Source: Arachnopeziza araneosa
Taxonomy: Eukaryota; Ascomycota; Leotiomycetes; Helotiales; Arachnopezizaceae
Direction of reading: 5' to 3'
Assembly (NCBI GenBank): GCA_003988855.1
Contig: QYAI01000035.1
Span: 279,614 to 343,613, forward strand
Length of the DNA: 64,000 bases
Shown piece by piece: positions 45,034-56,830 of this stretch (position 1 is its first letter; each line of letters opens with the position of its first letter). A program made the position numbers and the translations under genes. Below the pieces are notes generated by a model. That model had not been told where the DNA came from. It saw nothing but the letters and a program-made list of their open reading frames with translations, and searched no databases.

Positions 45034-46086
45034 GGTTTCAGATACCCAAGCCCGGTTGGAGAGGATTACGACGCTTTTGATTATCACGAGTGGATGAATA
45101 ACGGCCTTGTTCTTTTGCATGTATCAGCATTGATTCTGTAGTTAGTTTTGTTGGCTTCTGAGTGATGGTGTATTTTAAGAAGGCAAAGAAAAAGACGACT
45201 CGAAAGTAGATTGTTCGGGTCTATACACTAAAACAAAGTTAAATGAGCACGTTAGAACCTGACCACTTTTTTTGGAGCATGCAGCACAATTATGTGACCA
45301 ACCTTTGATGGTCTCGGTTTCTGCAGGAATGGTAGGACAATGCAAGCAGATTGAGTGATGAAGTACCAAATCTCAACAAATGAGCTTCGTTCCAGAATGG
45401 CCAGTTAGACGTGCAGCCCTACAAGTGAATCGTTCCTCTGACTCGCATCTGCTGCAGTTCCCTGCAGACGCTGTTCACACCCTTCTGCAAGGGACCGATC
45501 TGTACGTCCGGCAGCAATGCTGTGTCGACGTCAAGGCTTGCAATCCGATGGGGAACGAACGGGTGCGAGCACTGCCACAGCAGGGCGCCAGCCGAAGCTC
45601 GAAACAAACCGTTCACCTTCTCAGCTTGGGCAGCTAGAATGAAGTATTCGTGCGACCCGGGAACTTGAGAGATTGAGTTGATTATTCGCTCCAGCACGAG
45701 TGTGTCGCCCCCAAACCGGTCAGCACCTGGTGGTGATCTGCGCGGTTTTCTGCATTCCGTGAAGCGGCGGGGGAAGGGAAAAGATAGGGCGCGCGAGACG
45801 ATGGAAGCATGGCTGTGTTGAGAGAGAGGGCGATGAGAAGTTGCTGAGCCGAACCGGGTACACCGTGTACAACAGCGACAGACAGCAGAAGATGATGACA
45901 TTCCGAAGGCCAATTGACGGCGGGCCGGAGGGGTAGGTTGATGGGGGAAGCAGCCGTCATGATTGCTGGATGTGCTCGTGATATGTGTGCAAGCACCCGT
46001 GGGAGTTCCTGGTCTGCTGCAATCCCTCACGAGAAATGGCTCATGTTCGTTCGAGGAACGGCGAGGGTTTTTGGTCAGGGTTCGAC

Positions 46087-46122
46087 GATGGCGATGGCGA
46101 TAGCGATGGCGATGGCGATGGC
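46087..46122 (+). repeat. (GATGGC)n microsatellite
   Basis: Six tandem copies of GATGGC, one with a G-to-A change, ending in GACGACGA. Confidence 0.85.
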
Positions 46123-46803
46123 GACGACGAGGGTTAGAGATGCGCCCGGACGGGGAAATGTTCTAGAAGCTGCATGGAAGCATCGACGACGACGGGTTCA
46201 TCTGGACAGACTCATCGTAGTCGGTACGAGTTCCCTTGAGGTGCTGGCGCCTTTCTGGCGACCACTGAGCAAAGTGCGCGCGCGCCCCGGGCGGAGGATG
46301 GGGTTCAGACGCACGGCCAGGGGGAGCAAAGAGTCAACAATGGTGGCTGTTCCGGTGAGCGAAGCGAGTGGCAATGACTGTTCGCCTTGACTGGCCAGCG
46401 TTGGTTGAAGCCTGGCAGGCCGAGGAGGCTTCCATAGGCAACACAAACCATTTCCTCTCTCCCAGACATTACACACGCGAAACTCTAGGCAAGGCACACC
46501 AGGCATTATGCAGGGCGCATCTAAAATGGGCCTAACATGACCTTTGTTCACCTGCGTCCAGGATACTGCCGCTGCCCAATTCCATAGCCCCCGATTCTGA
46601 CGGCTCTCCATCTCTCAGCCAGCGTAAGTCCCGGGTGAGTACAAGAAGGGCCTCTTCTCTGTTTCATAACTCTCTTCCTCCTTCATCTCACCAAATCTGC
46701 CAAACCCCGTTCTCAAGCCATTGTTCCACTTCACCAGCTTTAAGAGTCAATTCCGCTCTCACCACCCTCTCACCACCCTCTCCTATTACAAGCGAGGCAT
46801 ACT

Positions 46804-46842
46804 CACCACCACCACCACCACCACCACCACCACCACCACCAC
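46804..46842 (+). repeat. (CAC)n microsatellite
   Basis: Thirteen perfect CAC triplets just upstream of the ATG at 46847. Confidence 0.9.
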
Positions 46843-47142
46843 TACCATGTCTACCTTGAGAACGTCATTGCCTATTGCCCTCATGGCCAAGCCAAAGCCA
46901 GACCGGGACTCAGAGTATGGAGGCGGCCGGCCGAAGAGAGGACTCATAGTTGGTACGTTTGTTGCTCCTCTCCTCTCTGTTCCTCGCCAAGCTTGAGTTT
47001 ATTATTGCTGCTGCTCCACCATCAAGACTCTCTCTTCCTCTCTGCCACCAAAAAACCGGCTGACCACTCCCTCCCAGACTTCACCATCTGAGCCTCGACA
47101 GACTGCCTTGTCCGAACATTACCTGAACGAGAGTGAGTGACT

Positions 47143-47196
47143 CCTCTGCCTCCTCTGCCTCCTCTGCCTCCTCTGCCTCCTCTGCCTCCTCTGCCT
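47143..47196 (+). repeat. 9-bp minisatellite CCTCTGCCT
   Basis: Six tandem perfect copies of a 9-bp pyrimidine-rich unit. A related composition recurs at 48633-48668 as two copies of a 13-bp CGTCTTCCCTCCT unit. Confidence 0.9.
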
Positions 47197-50100
47197 AATG
47201 TGGCTGAGCCAGGCCCCGCGATAAGCTCCTAATCAGCACGTGCATCCTCCTGCACGTGACGGATCCGCTGCCCCCTTTTCCCGCGTTCCCAGGCTGACGA
47301 GAGATCGATCCTCTTTTAGATTTTATGAACTGGATGCATATATCTCGGTGTCAACCGCATCATTCCCGCGTTGCCCGGCTGCGGCGGAACGATCCTCGTA
47401 CTTCTTTTGCGTTCCCACCACGTCAGTTTTGGCTGCAAGCGGCACGTCTTTCTGGAAAGCACTACCCCTTGGCTCGAGATCATGTACGAGAGCTTTACTG
47501 TGGCTTCAGACCCATCCCTACATAGACCACATCCTGCCCCCTCCCCTGGCCGCCACCGCACAGTCGTCATGGGATGACACCACAGCCTCGCTCAGCCCTA
47601 ATTCCCAGCAATCCAACAATATCAAACGGCCAATTGGGCCCGAGGAGGATATCACTTCGCCCAGATTGGCAGTATTCCAGGGGGTTTTCTTTTGGCGGTT
47701 AGACGGTCTCGACACGAATAGATTTCATGACAGATCCTCGACGCAAGTCACCGTGATCATGGTCATATTTTGCACTTCTTATTTTCATTTCAGCCAGCTG
47801 TCTTCCTATCTCTGTACTTGGCGCGGTGTTTCAGGATTGGATCTCTATTCTCTGTACCATCTTTGTACCCGTACTGTTTGAACAGTTTTCTTGTCTGAGC
47901 CTTCCTCTGTCAAGGTCCAGTGTACCATATTCTGTTAGATATTGTAGTCTCGATCAGGTGCATCCTCGATTATACTGTATATTATGCTCTACGCATGGCA
48001 ATCAATTGTTAGCTACCACTCCTTCCCTAAGTCTCAAGTGGAACTTGCACTCCTCTCTGCAACAGTGTAGTTCACCCCAATTGAAGTCCTCAATCATGCC
48101 TCCCCAAGTCGTTTTACTAACACCTTCTCAAAAGCCTTCATCTCGTCACCATAAAATGCCCCGAATAGTCATCTCCCTTTCGTAGAAGAGCTCGTCTCAC
48201 CTTGCCCAGCCTTCACAGTTCTGATACCATCCTTTTCGCAGTCCTTTCATCCCGCCACCTTTTCTCGGTTAGAGAGCATCAATCACCAGTGGTGGCTGAC
48301 ATAATTCATGGAACACCCAGCCAAACCACGCTCGATTCATGAGCTGCTTACAAATTGAATCGAAAAATCACATTGTCAAAGATAATTGACTCATCGCGAA
48401 GAATCGATCCATCTACTTGGAATTTTTATATCATGTTGTGTTAGAGAACTATATTAAGAAGAATATTGTGAGTGTTCCGTCAATTATGTCAGCTACTGGT
48501 GAATTTGTTTGGGGTGTTTTGATTATGTCATCAAAGACCACAGAAGGCCATGATCGTTCTTCTCTAAAAGAATACCTTCTTCCATTGCCAGCGCGCGCTA
48601 GCTCAGGATGCTGTGGTTCCCGTCCATGAAAGTTCGTCTTCCCTCCTCGTCTTCCCTCCTCGTCTTCCATTCCTTTCTTCTTCATAGCGTTATCCTTTTT
48701 TGGGCGGGCCTTGGAGCAGGCATCTTGGTGGACATTGCTGTCCCCAAGGTGCCATACTCGTCAGTCCTAATCTTTGGAAACCAACTCTTCTCTGAACAAA
48801 CCTCATCTTTTCCTCTACCTTGACCTGTACGAACTCGAAAAACAACCAAAGGAACAGCATCGTAAAGTTTTGCGAGGTGATCAGTCGGGACTTAGATGCC
48901 GAGAAGGAGCTGGCAGATGTTGCTCAGACTGTAAGAAACTGTTGAACACACCTGAGTCTACGGCTCCTGCATCGTCGACGGCAAAGATAACGGCAGAGAC
49001 AAGGGAACCTCAGCTGGCTTCTGGCCCCATAAGTACTCTCTTCCTATTTAGCTGATGCTTCAATGGAGGCTGGAGCTGTAGGTATGGGAACCTCGCAGGC
49101 ATTCTCTCCTTTCCTTTTAGTTTCTCATCTTGGGATGTAGCTAATATTTCACGCTATTCTTCGAACAGAGAGCGACCTTGGTAGCATCCTCAAAGGGAGG
49201 TTCTTGTGTCTTTAGGTTATGCATACTGCAATATCGAGAATTCACTAAATCCTGTGATTAGCAAATGGTTTGGTATTCTCCTCGATATCAGGGTTCGTGT
49301 CCTGGAAACCGAACGATAATCCGGGACAGTGTGCAAGTCAAATTAGAAAAGACTTTGACTTTCGCACGATGGTAGCTTTCTCTTCTTGGGCGGGCCAAGG
49401 AATGTAGCGAAGGGAAGAAATGAGATTTGGGAATATGAAGATTCTAGAGTTGGGGCGTGGATCTACTAACAGAAGCCAACTAGGAGTGCGATGTACAAAG
49501 TTGGTCGGCCAGTAACAACCAAAATGTCTTAGTATATAAAAGGCCGGCCAACAGTCAAGAATCTAGACTCTTTCATTACCTCAAGTGTGGAAACGAGAGC
49601 TAAAAAGGTTGATCTCGTTCTCTCGTTGCACTTGGCACTTGACGGTGTATTCTTTGATGGGTGCCAGATACCGCCGAGCGCAAGAACCATGTATCGCGAG
49701 TCTCAATGGTCGCTATCGACTCTTACACGCGAGAATGGAACCGTCGAGGGATGGTGCTCGCCTCTCTTCGTCATACCTCCTATGGCAACCCGCATTGCTC
49801 GAGCGGCGTTTAAATTTCGAAGTGTTGGGCTGGCTTGTGATTTGTCCTCCCTCACTAGTCGACGAGAGGGAGTACTTGCCCAGCCCAATGGCTGCGGAAT
49901 GGTGGAACGGATGACCAGCTTCGATGCTAAGGGGGTGTGCTACGGAGTGGCTGTCGTGTCCCGTCCATGTTTGCGGCCGTCAGACACCCACGAGGGCAGA
50001 GATTCGTCGTAAGGAGACGTGCTCAGGAGCTTTGGGCAACGCCAGTTGGTGCTGCCATCTATGTGAGGATCGAGCGCTCATCACATTGTTCTGCTCGTCA

Positions 50101-50453
50101 GAACACCGTTTTTCATCGATATGCCGTCGCCTCGTCCTTGACATCTGTGCATCCTGGTGATCCACCGGTCTCCGAGAGACGCCTTCCCTTCTCACGTCAA
50201 ACGGTTTACATTTGGTGCAGATGGGCAGGTCGAATGTTTGGTTTCTCAAGGGGCCTGGAAAAGCACCTCGGGTGCAATTCGCTCTTGTTGGAGGGTGGCG
50301 TATCTCAGTACAATCAATCTTGAACATTCGGTTACCATGTTGTCAGCGCCAGAGGGACTCCTTGATTAAGCGCTACAAAAGGGGCTATCCCATCCCAATG
50401 TAATTTTACAGTACAAAACGCCCCCAAGATACTCCATTGGAATGCAAACCGTT

Positions 50454-52158
50454 TTATTGTTTCTTATCCCCAAACTTCTGGTGAATAGCCCTGATCTGCT
50501 CCTCCACATTGACATTCTGCATCATGTTGAGCCTCTGGTCTCCCTTCTCTACCGGTGTGCCATCATAGCTACTCGCCGCCTTCTTTCGTCTAGCCTGCTC
50601 CTCTTCGGAGATAGGTTGACCAGTCACACCATCAAAGACATCACTTCTCTGGCTGGCAAGCCGCTTGAGATTGTTTGCAACATCTTGGGTGGAGAGGTTA
50701 GTGGTTGCATAACGACTATCGGCTTTGGCCTTTTGCTCTTTCCATCGTGCATCGAGAAGTTCAACTGCAGGATATTAGCAATGGAAGATGGAATGTCGCA
50801 GATACTACATACTTCTGATGTGCTCTTCCAGCTCGTTAGCTGGCATTTGCTGCCTACAATTCGGACATAGCACCATATTCTGCTTGTTAGCCGCCCTGGC
50901 AGCCGCTCTTGGGACATAGTTCTCTTTGATCCTCATAGGAGCTGCATTGCCCTTCGCTTCAGCCTGTGCCTGTTGGGCGCGTTGTCTGGCTTCTGTTCTC
51001 TCACGAATACGTTGCTCTTCCTCATCTTCTTCGTCAGTACCGCGCATGCGAGTGTCTTGATATTGAGGCTGGTAGGCGGGTTGGGGGACCGGAGGAGGTG
51101 CCATTTGCGGTGCGTGTTGTGGATAGGGGTTATACCAATCGTCGTCTTCTGGCATAGCTTCCTCGATTCGCATGTTGACATTGATGGACATCATCGCCTT
51201 CTGATCCAGCGAAGCAAATTGAAGTTCTGACAGCGAAGTTGGAGGGGGTAGGTTGGCCTGGTCGTCAGCTTCACTGAACATAACCGTCTCGACGACCACA
51301 AAATCATGCCAGTCAATCTGGGCATAGCTGAGCCTCTCTCTCTCAACCTCCTCTTCCTTCTTCTGTTTCTGCTCGTCTTGGAACTTAAACCATTCCGCTC
51401 TCTGCTTCGCCCTGCTTAGAACATGGAACTTGTCCGCAACGCTGGCCTTCAATTCTTTTATCCTTTCCTGCTGCAACTTCCCTCCCTCACCATCCATTCC
51501 TCCAGCCCTCAATAGCGTAGTGTACTGGTCAATCAGCCTCTGAAAAAAGCTATGAAGCGTATGATTCGGCCTCAAGAAGTCAAACTGATAATTTCCCGTC
51601 TCTCTCTGGCTCAGCGTGGTCATAAATTGCCTCCCATTCTTCGCCACAAATAGGGCCGTCAATTTCACCACCTCAAGATCTTGAGCGCTGATATTCGGCA
51701 TGCGCGCCGAAAAATGGAACTCGGAAGGCTCAGGCGGTCCTTTGGCCTTCTCAGCCTCTACTTCTGCTTCCCCAGCCCTGCCAGCAGCAACAGCAGTCCC
51801 GCGCCCTTCTCTAATCTCGGAGAGTCGCCATAGGTAGTATGCGTTGTATGCGTCGTTGTCAGAGAGGAAGGAGAACTTAGGGTTGTGCTTTTCTTTCTCA
51901 CGAATGCGGTCTATCAAATACGCTGTCAGCGCTGGTCTTCAACTCGAGAGCGAGAATCATACCTTCAAACACATATCCGTTTCGCGCTACATAACCCGCT
52001 GTCTTCTCGAGGATGGCTGAATATTGTTAGCATTATCATCTTTCGCGATATGGGAAGCGCGCACCTTTGATCTCTTTAGGAGGTAACACAACCCCTTGAG
52101 GCGCCTTGATCTGTTCGAGCGCCGCGACAGCATCTCCATTTATAGCAGATGGAGCCAT
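50454..52158 (-). CDS. prp21: Splicing factor 3A subunit 1 (Prp21/SF3a120)
   Basis: Four exons (52158-52065, 52016-51963, 51910-50813, 50764-50454) give 518 residues. SURP 1 covers about residues 32-85 (ILEKTAGYVARNGYVFE joined across an intron to DRIREKEKHNPKFSFL). SURP 2 covers about 128-185 (VVKLTALFVAKNGRQFMTTL to FFQRLIDQYTTLL). A Glu/Arg-rich helical region (KQKKEEEVERERLSYAQIDW) and a Pro/Gln-rich linker follow. The C-terminal part has CPNCRQQMPANELEEHIRIELLDARWKEQK. This is the U2 snRNP SF3a subunit acting in branch-site recognition. No ubiquitin-like domain is present at the C-terminus, unlike the animal protein. Introns are 48, 52 and 48 nt. Confidence 0.92.
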
Positions 52159-52655
52159 GTCGTGTGATGGATCACTTTGACGAGCGCTGCTTTCAGACGT
52201 TGGTGTGAGAAGGCAAAAAATTGGAGGACGGGAACGAGTTCTTGGCCTCACGAGGCTGGCCAATAGGTAGAGTCGCCTCGCCTCCTGCATGAACATTCAA
52301 GTCAGCCGTCTTGAAATTAGATAATCCAACCAAGTAGTTAACTTAACTTATGTTCAGCTCTTAGCTGACGGTCTCTTAAACTATGATTTCAGTCTTGATA
52401 CAACATTTAAAAATCTTGTAACATCATGTCTTAGTCTAAGACTAATTATTCTCCTACTGTGAATACCTCTCTCCGGCTTTCTCTTATATTCCGTAGCTTA
52501 CGGTGATTGTTGGAGGTGGTAATTAACTACCCACCACCTGTAATGGGACCACTTCTACCTTGAGAACCTTTCCCGGACATTTGAATCACACAGCATGCAA
52601 ACCGATTTGGCAGCATCAAGGTAGAAATCAGAGTGAAAATGAATACAAGTCGTAA
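52159..52655. other. Promoter of prp21 and start of the gene-poor region
   Basis: The first 150 bases are the upstream region of prp21. Beyond 52300 the sequence becomes more AT-rich, and from here on intact genes are rare. Confidence 0.4.
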
Positions 52656-52859
52656 TCAAAAGCTGAACCTTCTTGATAATTTCGACGCGGCAAAGTCTTC
52701 AGCGATGCGTCTCGGCCGATCCATCGGATTCCCAGGAACGTTGGTAGTGGTAAACCGAAGAGCAACGCGAATTTCTTGCTGCGGAACCAAATCCTCTGCC
52801 ATACTGACAATTCTAGGCAAAATAACATGGAAACGGTGGGGCTGAACAGCCTGGCTAGG
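52656..52859 (-). pseudogene. Isolated coding-like terminal exon of an unknown gene
   Basis: After a CTAG acceptor at 52863-52860, the minus strand is open for 68 codons to a TGA at 52658-52656. It reads with good protein character (QPHRFHVILPRIVSMAEDLV, then RVALRFTTTNVPGNPMDRP). I do not recognise the family and found no upstream exon. Probably the surviving end of a decayed gene, or a last exon whose partners I could not see. Confidence 0.3.
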
Positions 52860-54040
52860 CTAGGATTGATAGAGTTAAGAGTGAAGATCTCCTGGCAGAG
52901 AAGCTGTCCATTTGTCTACAAGTACATGGCCAAGTTATGGTCTCTGTGTTATGGCAAAGGAGGATGGAGAAGATCACACAACATGATATCTCTCCATAGA
53001 ATCATTCAAAAGTTTGAATCTTTGTAGTCAGAAATAAAGTCGTGAAATCTAGTTTTGCCTTCTTAAATCAACACTTGGACAGAAACCATAGGAGGGGGAG
53101 AGTAGGAGCAAAACGCCAGCAGCTCTTCCAGTTCTTCCTGAATACCGGGAAAGTTTTAATAAATCTAGCTACGTAGACTATAGAAGAGAACAGGATGCGC
53201 AAGGTGGGTGCCGATACGACCAGGCGGCTCCCAAATCTCTGTGCGCAACTGTCGATCAGTTCTCTCTATCCAAACATTCAATACCGTTCGACTCCAAGGG
53301 ACTGTGGTTCGACCGTCATTTTCCACGACTCTTTGCCCCACACCAAGGTCACACGTCACAGCCTTCGGTCCTTTCTGTCCAAAGCAAAACCTCCTCGAAG
53401 ATTTTGCAGCTTTCAAGAGTTTGCTAGCAAACGAGAAAAGACGTTGGGAATAACGTCCATTCAGGATGGCCCATGGAGTCGTGCTGCGCTGTGCGGGAAT
53501 GATACTGTAGGCTTTTGGCCCGAGTTTGAATTCTTCAGGTAACACTTTCAACGCGAACCACTTGGTAGCGTTCGTGTCGAAATTAAAGCGACTATTGGAT
53601 TTAAACTGTACGAAAGAACATAGGGCAATAATGAGGTAAAGCACAGCAAAATGAGAACGTAAAGTTAGAACAATTAAGTTCAAATCACGACAAGATAAGA
53701 GACAGAGTGCCAAAAATTGTTTCACAAAAGTACAAATGCCATTTACTAAGTACTATGAAGAAAACCGAGAAACGATTTCTCTTGTATCTCAATGTACTTA
53801 CTGCCACCATCCCCTAGCAGAGTCCAAATTTTGTAGCATGATCAAGCCATGCTATACACTTATCACTTGTGGTCTTGAGGATATTTGGTTAGAGATGGGA
53901 CATTTTCACGGTCCATTTCAGAATGATCTCCCACGACGGTAGCTGGATGAACCTTAGCAATAGCAGACGCTCGGGTACGGAAAGTGGTCGCCCAGGATTT
54001 AACGTCGGAGACAGGTTTAAGAGAAACTGGGATTCCGACT
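52860..54040. other. Region with coding-like minus-strand pieces
   Basis: A 186-codon minus-strand frame (53725-53165) contains plausible exon sequence after a TACAG acceptor near 53617 (NATKWFALKVLPEEFKLGPK) and ends LFYSLRS. A second stretch at 54105-53935 (MFSPTSLAVRLCTLQC, then VSLKPVSDVKSWATTFRTR) also looks coding but is offset from the model at 54041-54712. They may be further exons of that gene or of a decayed relative. I could not join them with consistent splice phases. Confidence 0.3.
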
Positions 54041-54712
54041 TCATAATATTGCCGCACGCATTGCAAAGTGCACAGACGAACTGCAAGCGATGTCGGAGAA
54101 AACATATCCCCTCTAAAAATAAAAAACCGTCAGCAAAGTCCGCAGAATATATGGAAGATCTAGCATGGAAATTACGAACATTACTGGAGGCTCGATAACA
54201 AGCCCCCCAGAAATGGCATGATCGCCGCCAAAGCCCTCGAAATAATCGTATTCATCATTTAATTCATATAAGTAGTCAGGATCATAATCATACCATAGAT
54301 CTTCGTCAAATTGATCGACTCCGTCTGCCCCAAAGCTGTTCTGTTTCGTCAACAGCTACAACCCAAGTTGTAAATGCGCCATAACAGCTCATACGACCAA
54401 TTACCAAGGCATGAAAACCAAATTGATGTCCATCATTGAAGGTCAAAGTAATTGTTGGTCGACGGTAATCGGTGTTGTTCGGGATGGGGTTGAGATCATG
54501 CTCTTTACCCTGGCTTGAGTAGTGAGCAACAGCTGGCACATATTAGGTTCGCGATCGAAAAGGAGAATGAGCATCTGAGGAGAGCGCTTGTCAAATAGCT
54601 TACCAACTTTGTTTAAACCCACTTTTCCGAACGGCAGGGGTATCTTTCGTACATAGAAAGATGGACAAAGCATCTGAGAGGGCAGTCTAACTTGACGGAA
54701 TGTTGAAGACAT
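54041..54712 (-). CDS. Orphan acidic protein, probable presequence
   Basis: Four exons (54712-54604, 54532-54405, 54355-54185, 54112-54041) join in frame with GTAAGC, GTAATT and GTAATG donors to give 159 residues. The N-terminus is basic and aliphatic (MSSTFRQVRLPSQMLCPSFY), like a mitochondrial or secretory presequence. The middle has PTITLTFNDGHQFGFHALL, then an acidic, Tyr-rich run (DQFDEDLWYDYDPDYLYELN). No family recognised. The first two introns are well supported, because they merge three frames into one smooth protein. The last exon is doubtful, since a second frame over the same DNA also looks coding. It lies in transposon-rich DNA, so it may be a decaying or lineage-specific gene. 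Confidence 0.4.
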
Positions 54713-55347
54713 TGCAGAGCTTGAGTTGAAGGAGGATCACAGCTTCGACTTGCTTGAAGTTTGGGATAGTGATGATTCTTGGGGTAGATAAAATACCAAG
54801 GTGCCTCTTTGGTAACATCTAGGTAGGAAGCGGAGCATCAAGAATCGAAAGCTGTTTAGTAAAATTATTTTGCGCTTGTGTCCGCAAGTTTCCAGAGATG
54901 ATTCAGGTGACGTAACTTTATTTGAGGGTTGATGTGACTCGCCTTAAGGGACGTACATACTGGCTTGCTTTCTCGTGATCCCGTTTGCCAGATACACAGC
55001 TCCACTTCAGGTACACACGGCATAAACAGAAGAAGCAGATAGGGAAACAAGAGTAGAAGCAAGTGCGTAAAGCAGGAAACCAAAAGAATTCATGAGGTCA
55101 ATGGTGCAAACGGAAGGTTATCATGATGAGAGTCATGGAGTAGGGCTTCAAGGTTACAAAGAGAGAAATAGAAAACCTTCTTAAGAGCAGGCAATTTTCA
55201 AGAGGAAGGTGTGATAATTCAAGGAGTTGAAACTTTAGTCAGATAGTAGGATGACTGCAGGCTACCAAGCAAATAAGCAAAGCTGCGACTGGAAATGTAA
55301 GTGAAGAAACCAAAGCATGTGCACAAGGTAGACAAGCAAGATATTCA
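54713..55347. other. Gap with no recognised feature
   Basis: No convincing frame. The sequence is A-rich on the plus strand from about 55080 onward. Confidence 0.4.
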
Positions 55348-56032
55348 ATGCAGAGCCTGAAAGAAGTGCTTAAAGTTACAAAAAATCAACGGAATGATAT
55401 GATGTCAGAGCTAATGGCAACTGATGAAATCCTGATTTACTTTTCATATCAGGTATTTGCAGTACCAAAAAGCAACTGGAACATAAAGTTACTGATGCAA
55501 ATGACAACTTGGAGTCGCAGGAAGCCCGTGCAAGAGAACCTGTTTGATGCAGAGCTAGAGGTGCGTGCTGAACGTGCTGAGCCGTACTTATGATGGTAAC
55601 CTGTACACAGTGCAAAGTCAGAGCTTATTAAGCGTCTTGGTTTTTCTTTGCAGCAGAGATTTAGAGAACCAGAAGGACAACCTGGGACACGGGTTTCCTG
55701 ATATCTAGTCAAAGTAATTTCTCGTTTGTGCCCACAACAGCAACCGCCAAGTACAGAAAAATGAACAGAAGTACTTGGCATTGATGAAAAGCTCTGTTTT
55801 CGGCAGGGCGCTGAGGTGGAAGGTCCTGATTCTTTTCCACATTATAGACCAGTGGCTCGGGAGATGGCAGCTACCGGAGGGAGACAACAGTAAAAGATAC
55901 ATGATGCAGAAGTCAGAGATGCGTCCTGGTCTCTTTGACTGCAGCCGCAAACGCAATGAAGATGGAGAAATGGTATTAGAGCAGGTCAACGGGCCCCAAT
56001 GCCGGAGTAAGAACAATTCAATGGTTACTTAA
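55348..56032 (+). pseudogene. Possible fragmented coiled-coil gene
   Basis: Several short plus-strand stretches have coiled-coil character: MQSLKEVLKVTKNQRNDMMS at 55348, KKQLEHKVTDANDNLESQEA near 55476-55535, DLENQKDNLGHGFPDI after a TTGCAG near 55655, and KRNEDGEMVLEQVNG near 55950. They lie in different frames, some behind acceptor-like sequences. No complete model could be built, and this may be coincidence in A/G-rich DNA. Confidence 0.2.
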
Positions 56033-56149
56033 GAGTCATGTTTTCGGCACAGCAATTTGCGATTAGGATGCTCGCAAAGAGACGTCTATATATAATTGAA
56101 TTTCATTACTAAATATTGCTTTTTTATTAATTTTAGTGTATTGTAGCAT

Positions 56150-56830
56150 ATCCTTTACTTTCAATTACATCCTCAAGCTTGCACGTGATCCTTTCAGTCA
56201 GATATTTCCAATCCTCCGGTTTAATTTCGTTCTACAGCTCTTGTAGGACTGCTTTCGTCCCTTCAATAGTAGTCGGAACGATCTCTAGCTTCGTAATCTC
56301 GTGTTTCATCCACCTCTACACCTTTTCGATCGGATTCAGGTCCGGAGAAGAAGGGAGCTAGTCGAATCATCGAATACCCCTATTTAAGCAAGGCAAGCAA
56401 GCGTGCCCTTTGTGTATTCCTGAACCGTCCTCTATTAACATCATCTTCTTCTCTTCTTCCTCTATCAGAGAGTCCTAAAGAAGTATAATACAAGGGTTCA
56501 TCACTTAATTTAGGTATGCCTTGCTGCAAATACCTCTCATACCTTCTTCTTTCTCAAGGAATACAAGAGGAGACTTGAAATTCTACCTGATTGCACCCCA
56601 CACTATCACACTAACCCTTCTACTTCAATACACGCTCTAAATACAGTCTTGACAGTTCTTTTCCTCCGGTCGGCGTGTCACCCAGATCCTGCCACGTTTG
56701 CCAGTCTCAAAAGTAGCCTCGTCAGTCCATATAACGTTCTTCCAATGCCGTGTGCCCCACCACCTATACTTCAATGCAAAGCTACTCTCTTGTCTGCTGC
56801 TTTCTAGGAGCGTACTTCCTTGCAGGAGAC
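56150..56830 (-). mobile_element. Decayed Tc1/mariner-family DDE transposase
   Basis: Reading the minus strand from about 56800 downward gives ALKYRWWGTRHWKNVIWTDE (first catalytic Asp in WTDEAT, 56729-56712), then RIWVTRRPEEKN, then MLIEDGSGIHKGHA (second Asp) and SPDLNPIEK (third acidic residue region, near 56345-56319). These are the landmarks of Tc1/mariner transposases. The frame is broken by TAG codons where Trp is expected (before the SPDLNPIEK block, after EKV, and in QEL-stop-NEI), and by other stops. The N-terminal DNA-binding part is missing and no terminal inverted repeats were identified. It is an inactive relic with RIP-like damage. Confidence 0.75.

Larger units (their letters stand above)
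45034..50453. other. 5.4 kb region without a convincing gene
   Basis: The longest gene-free stretch outside the decayed end. It is C/T-rich on the plus strand in several blocks, with microsatellites at 46087, 46804 and 47143 and short direct repeats near 48633. Its many ORFs are short and change frame without splice support. An ATG at 46847 opens about 33 codons (STLRTSLPIALMAKPKP) ending at a plausible GTACGT donor near 46954, but I found no matching downstream exon. Possible contents are a long non-coding RNA, a long leader, or rapidly evolving small genes. Confidence 0.4.

Noticed and set aside
46847..46996. Short frame beginning MSTLRTSLPIALMAKPKP next to a GTACGT donor
   Set aside because: Coding potential is modest and no downstream exon could be joined. 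It sits in repeat-rich leader-like DNA.
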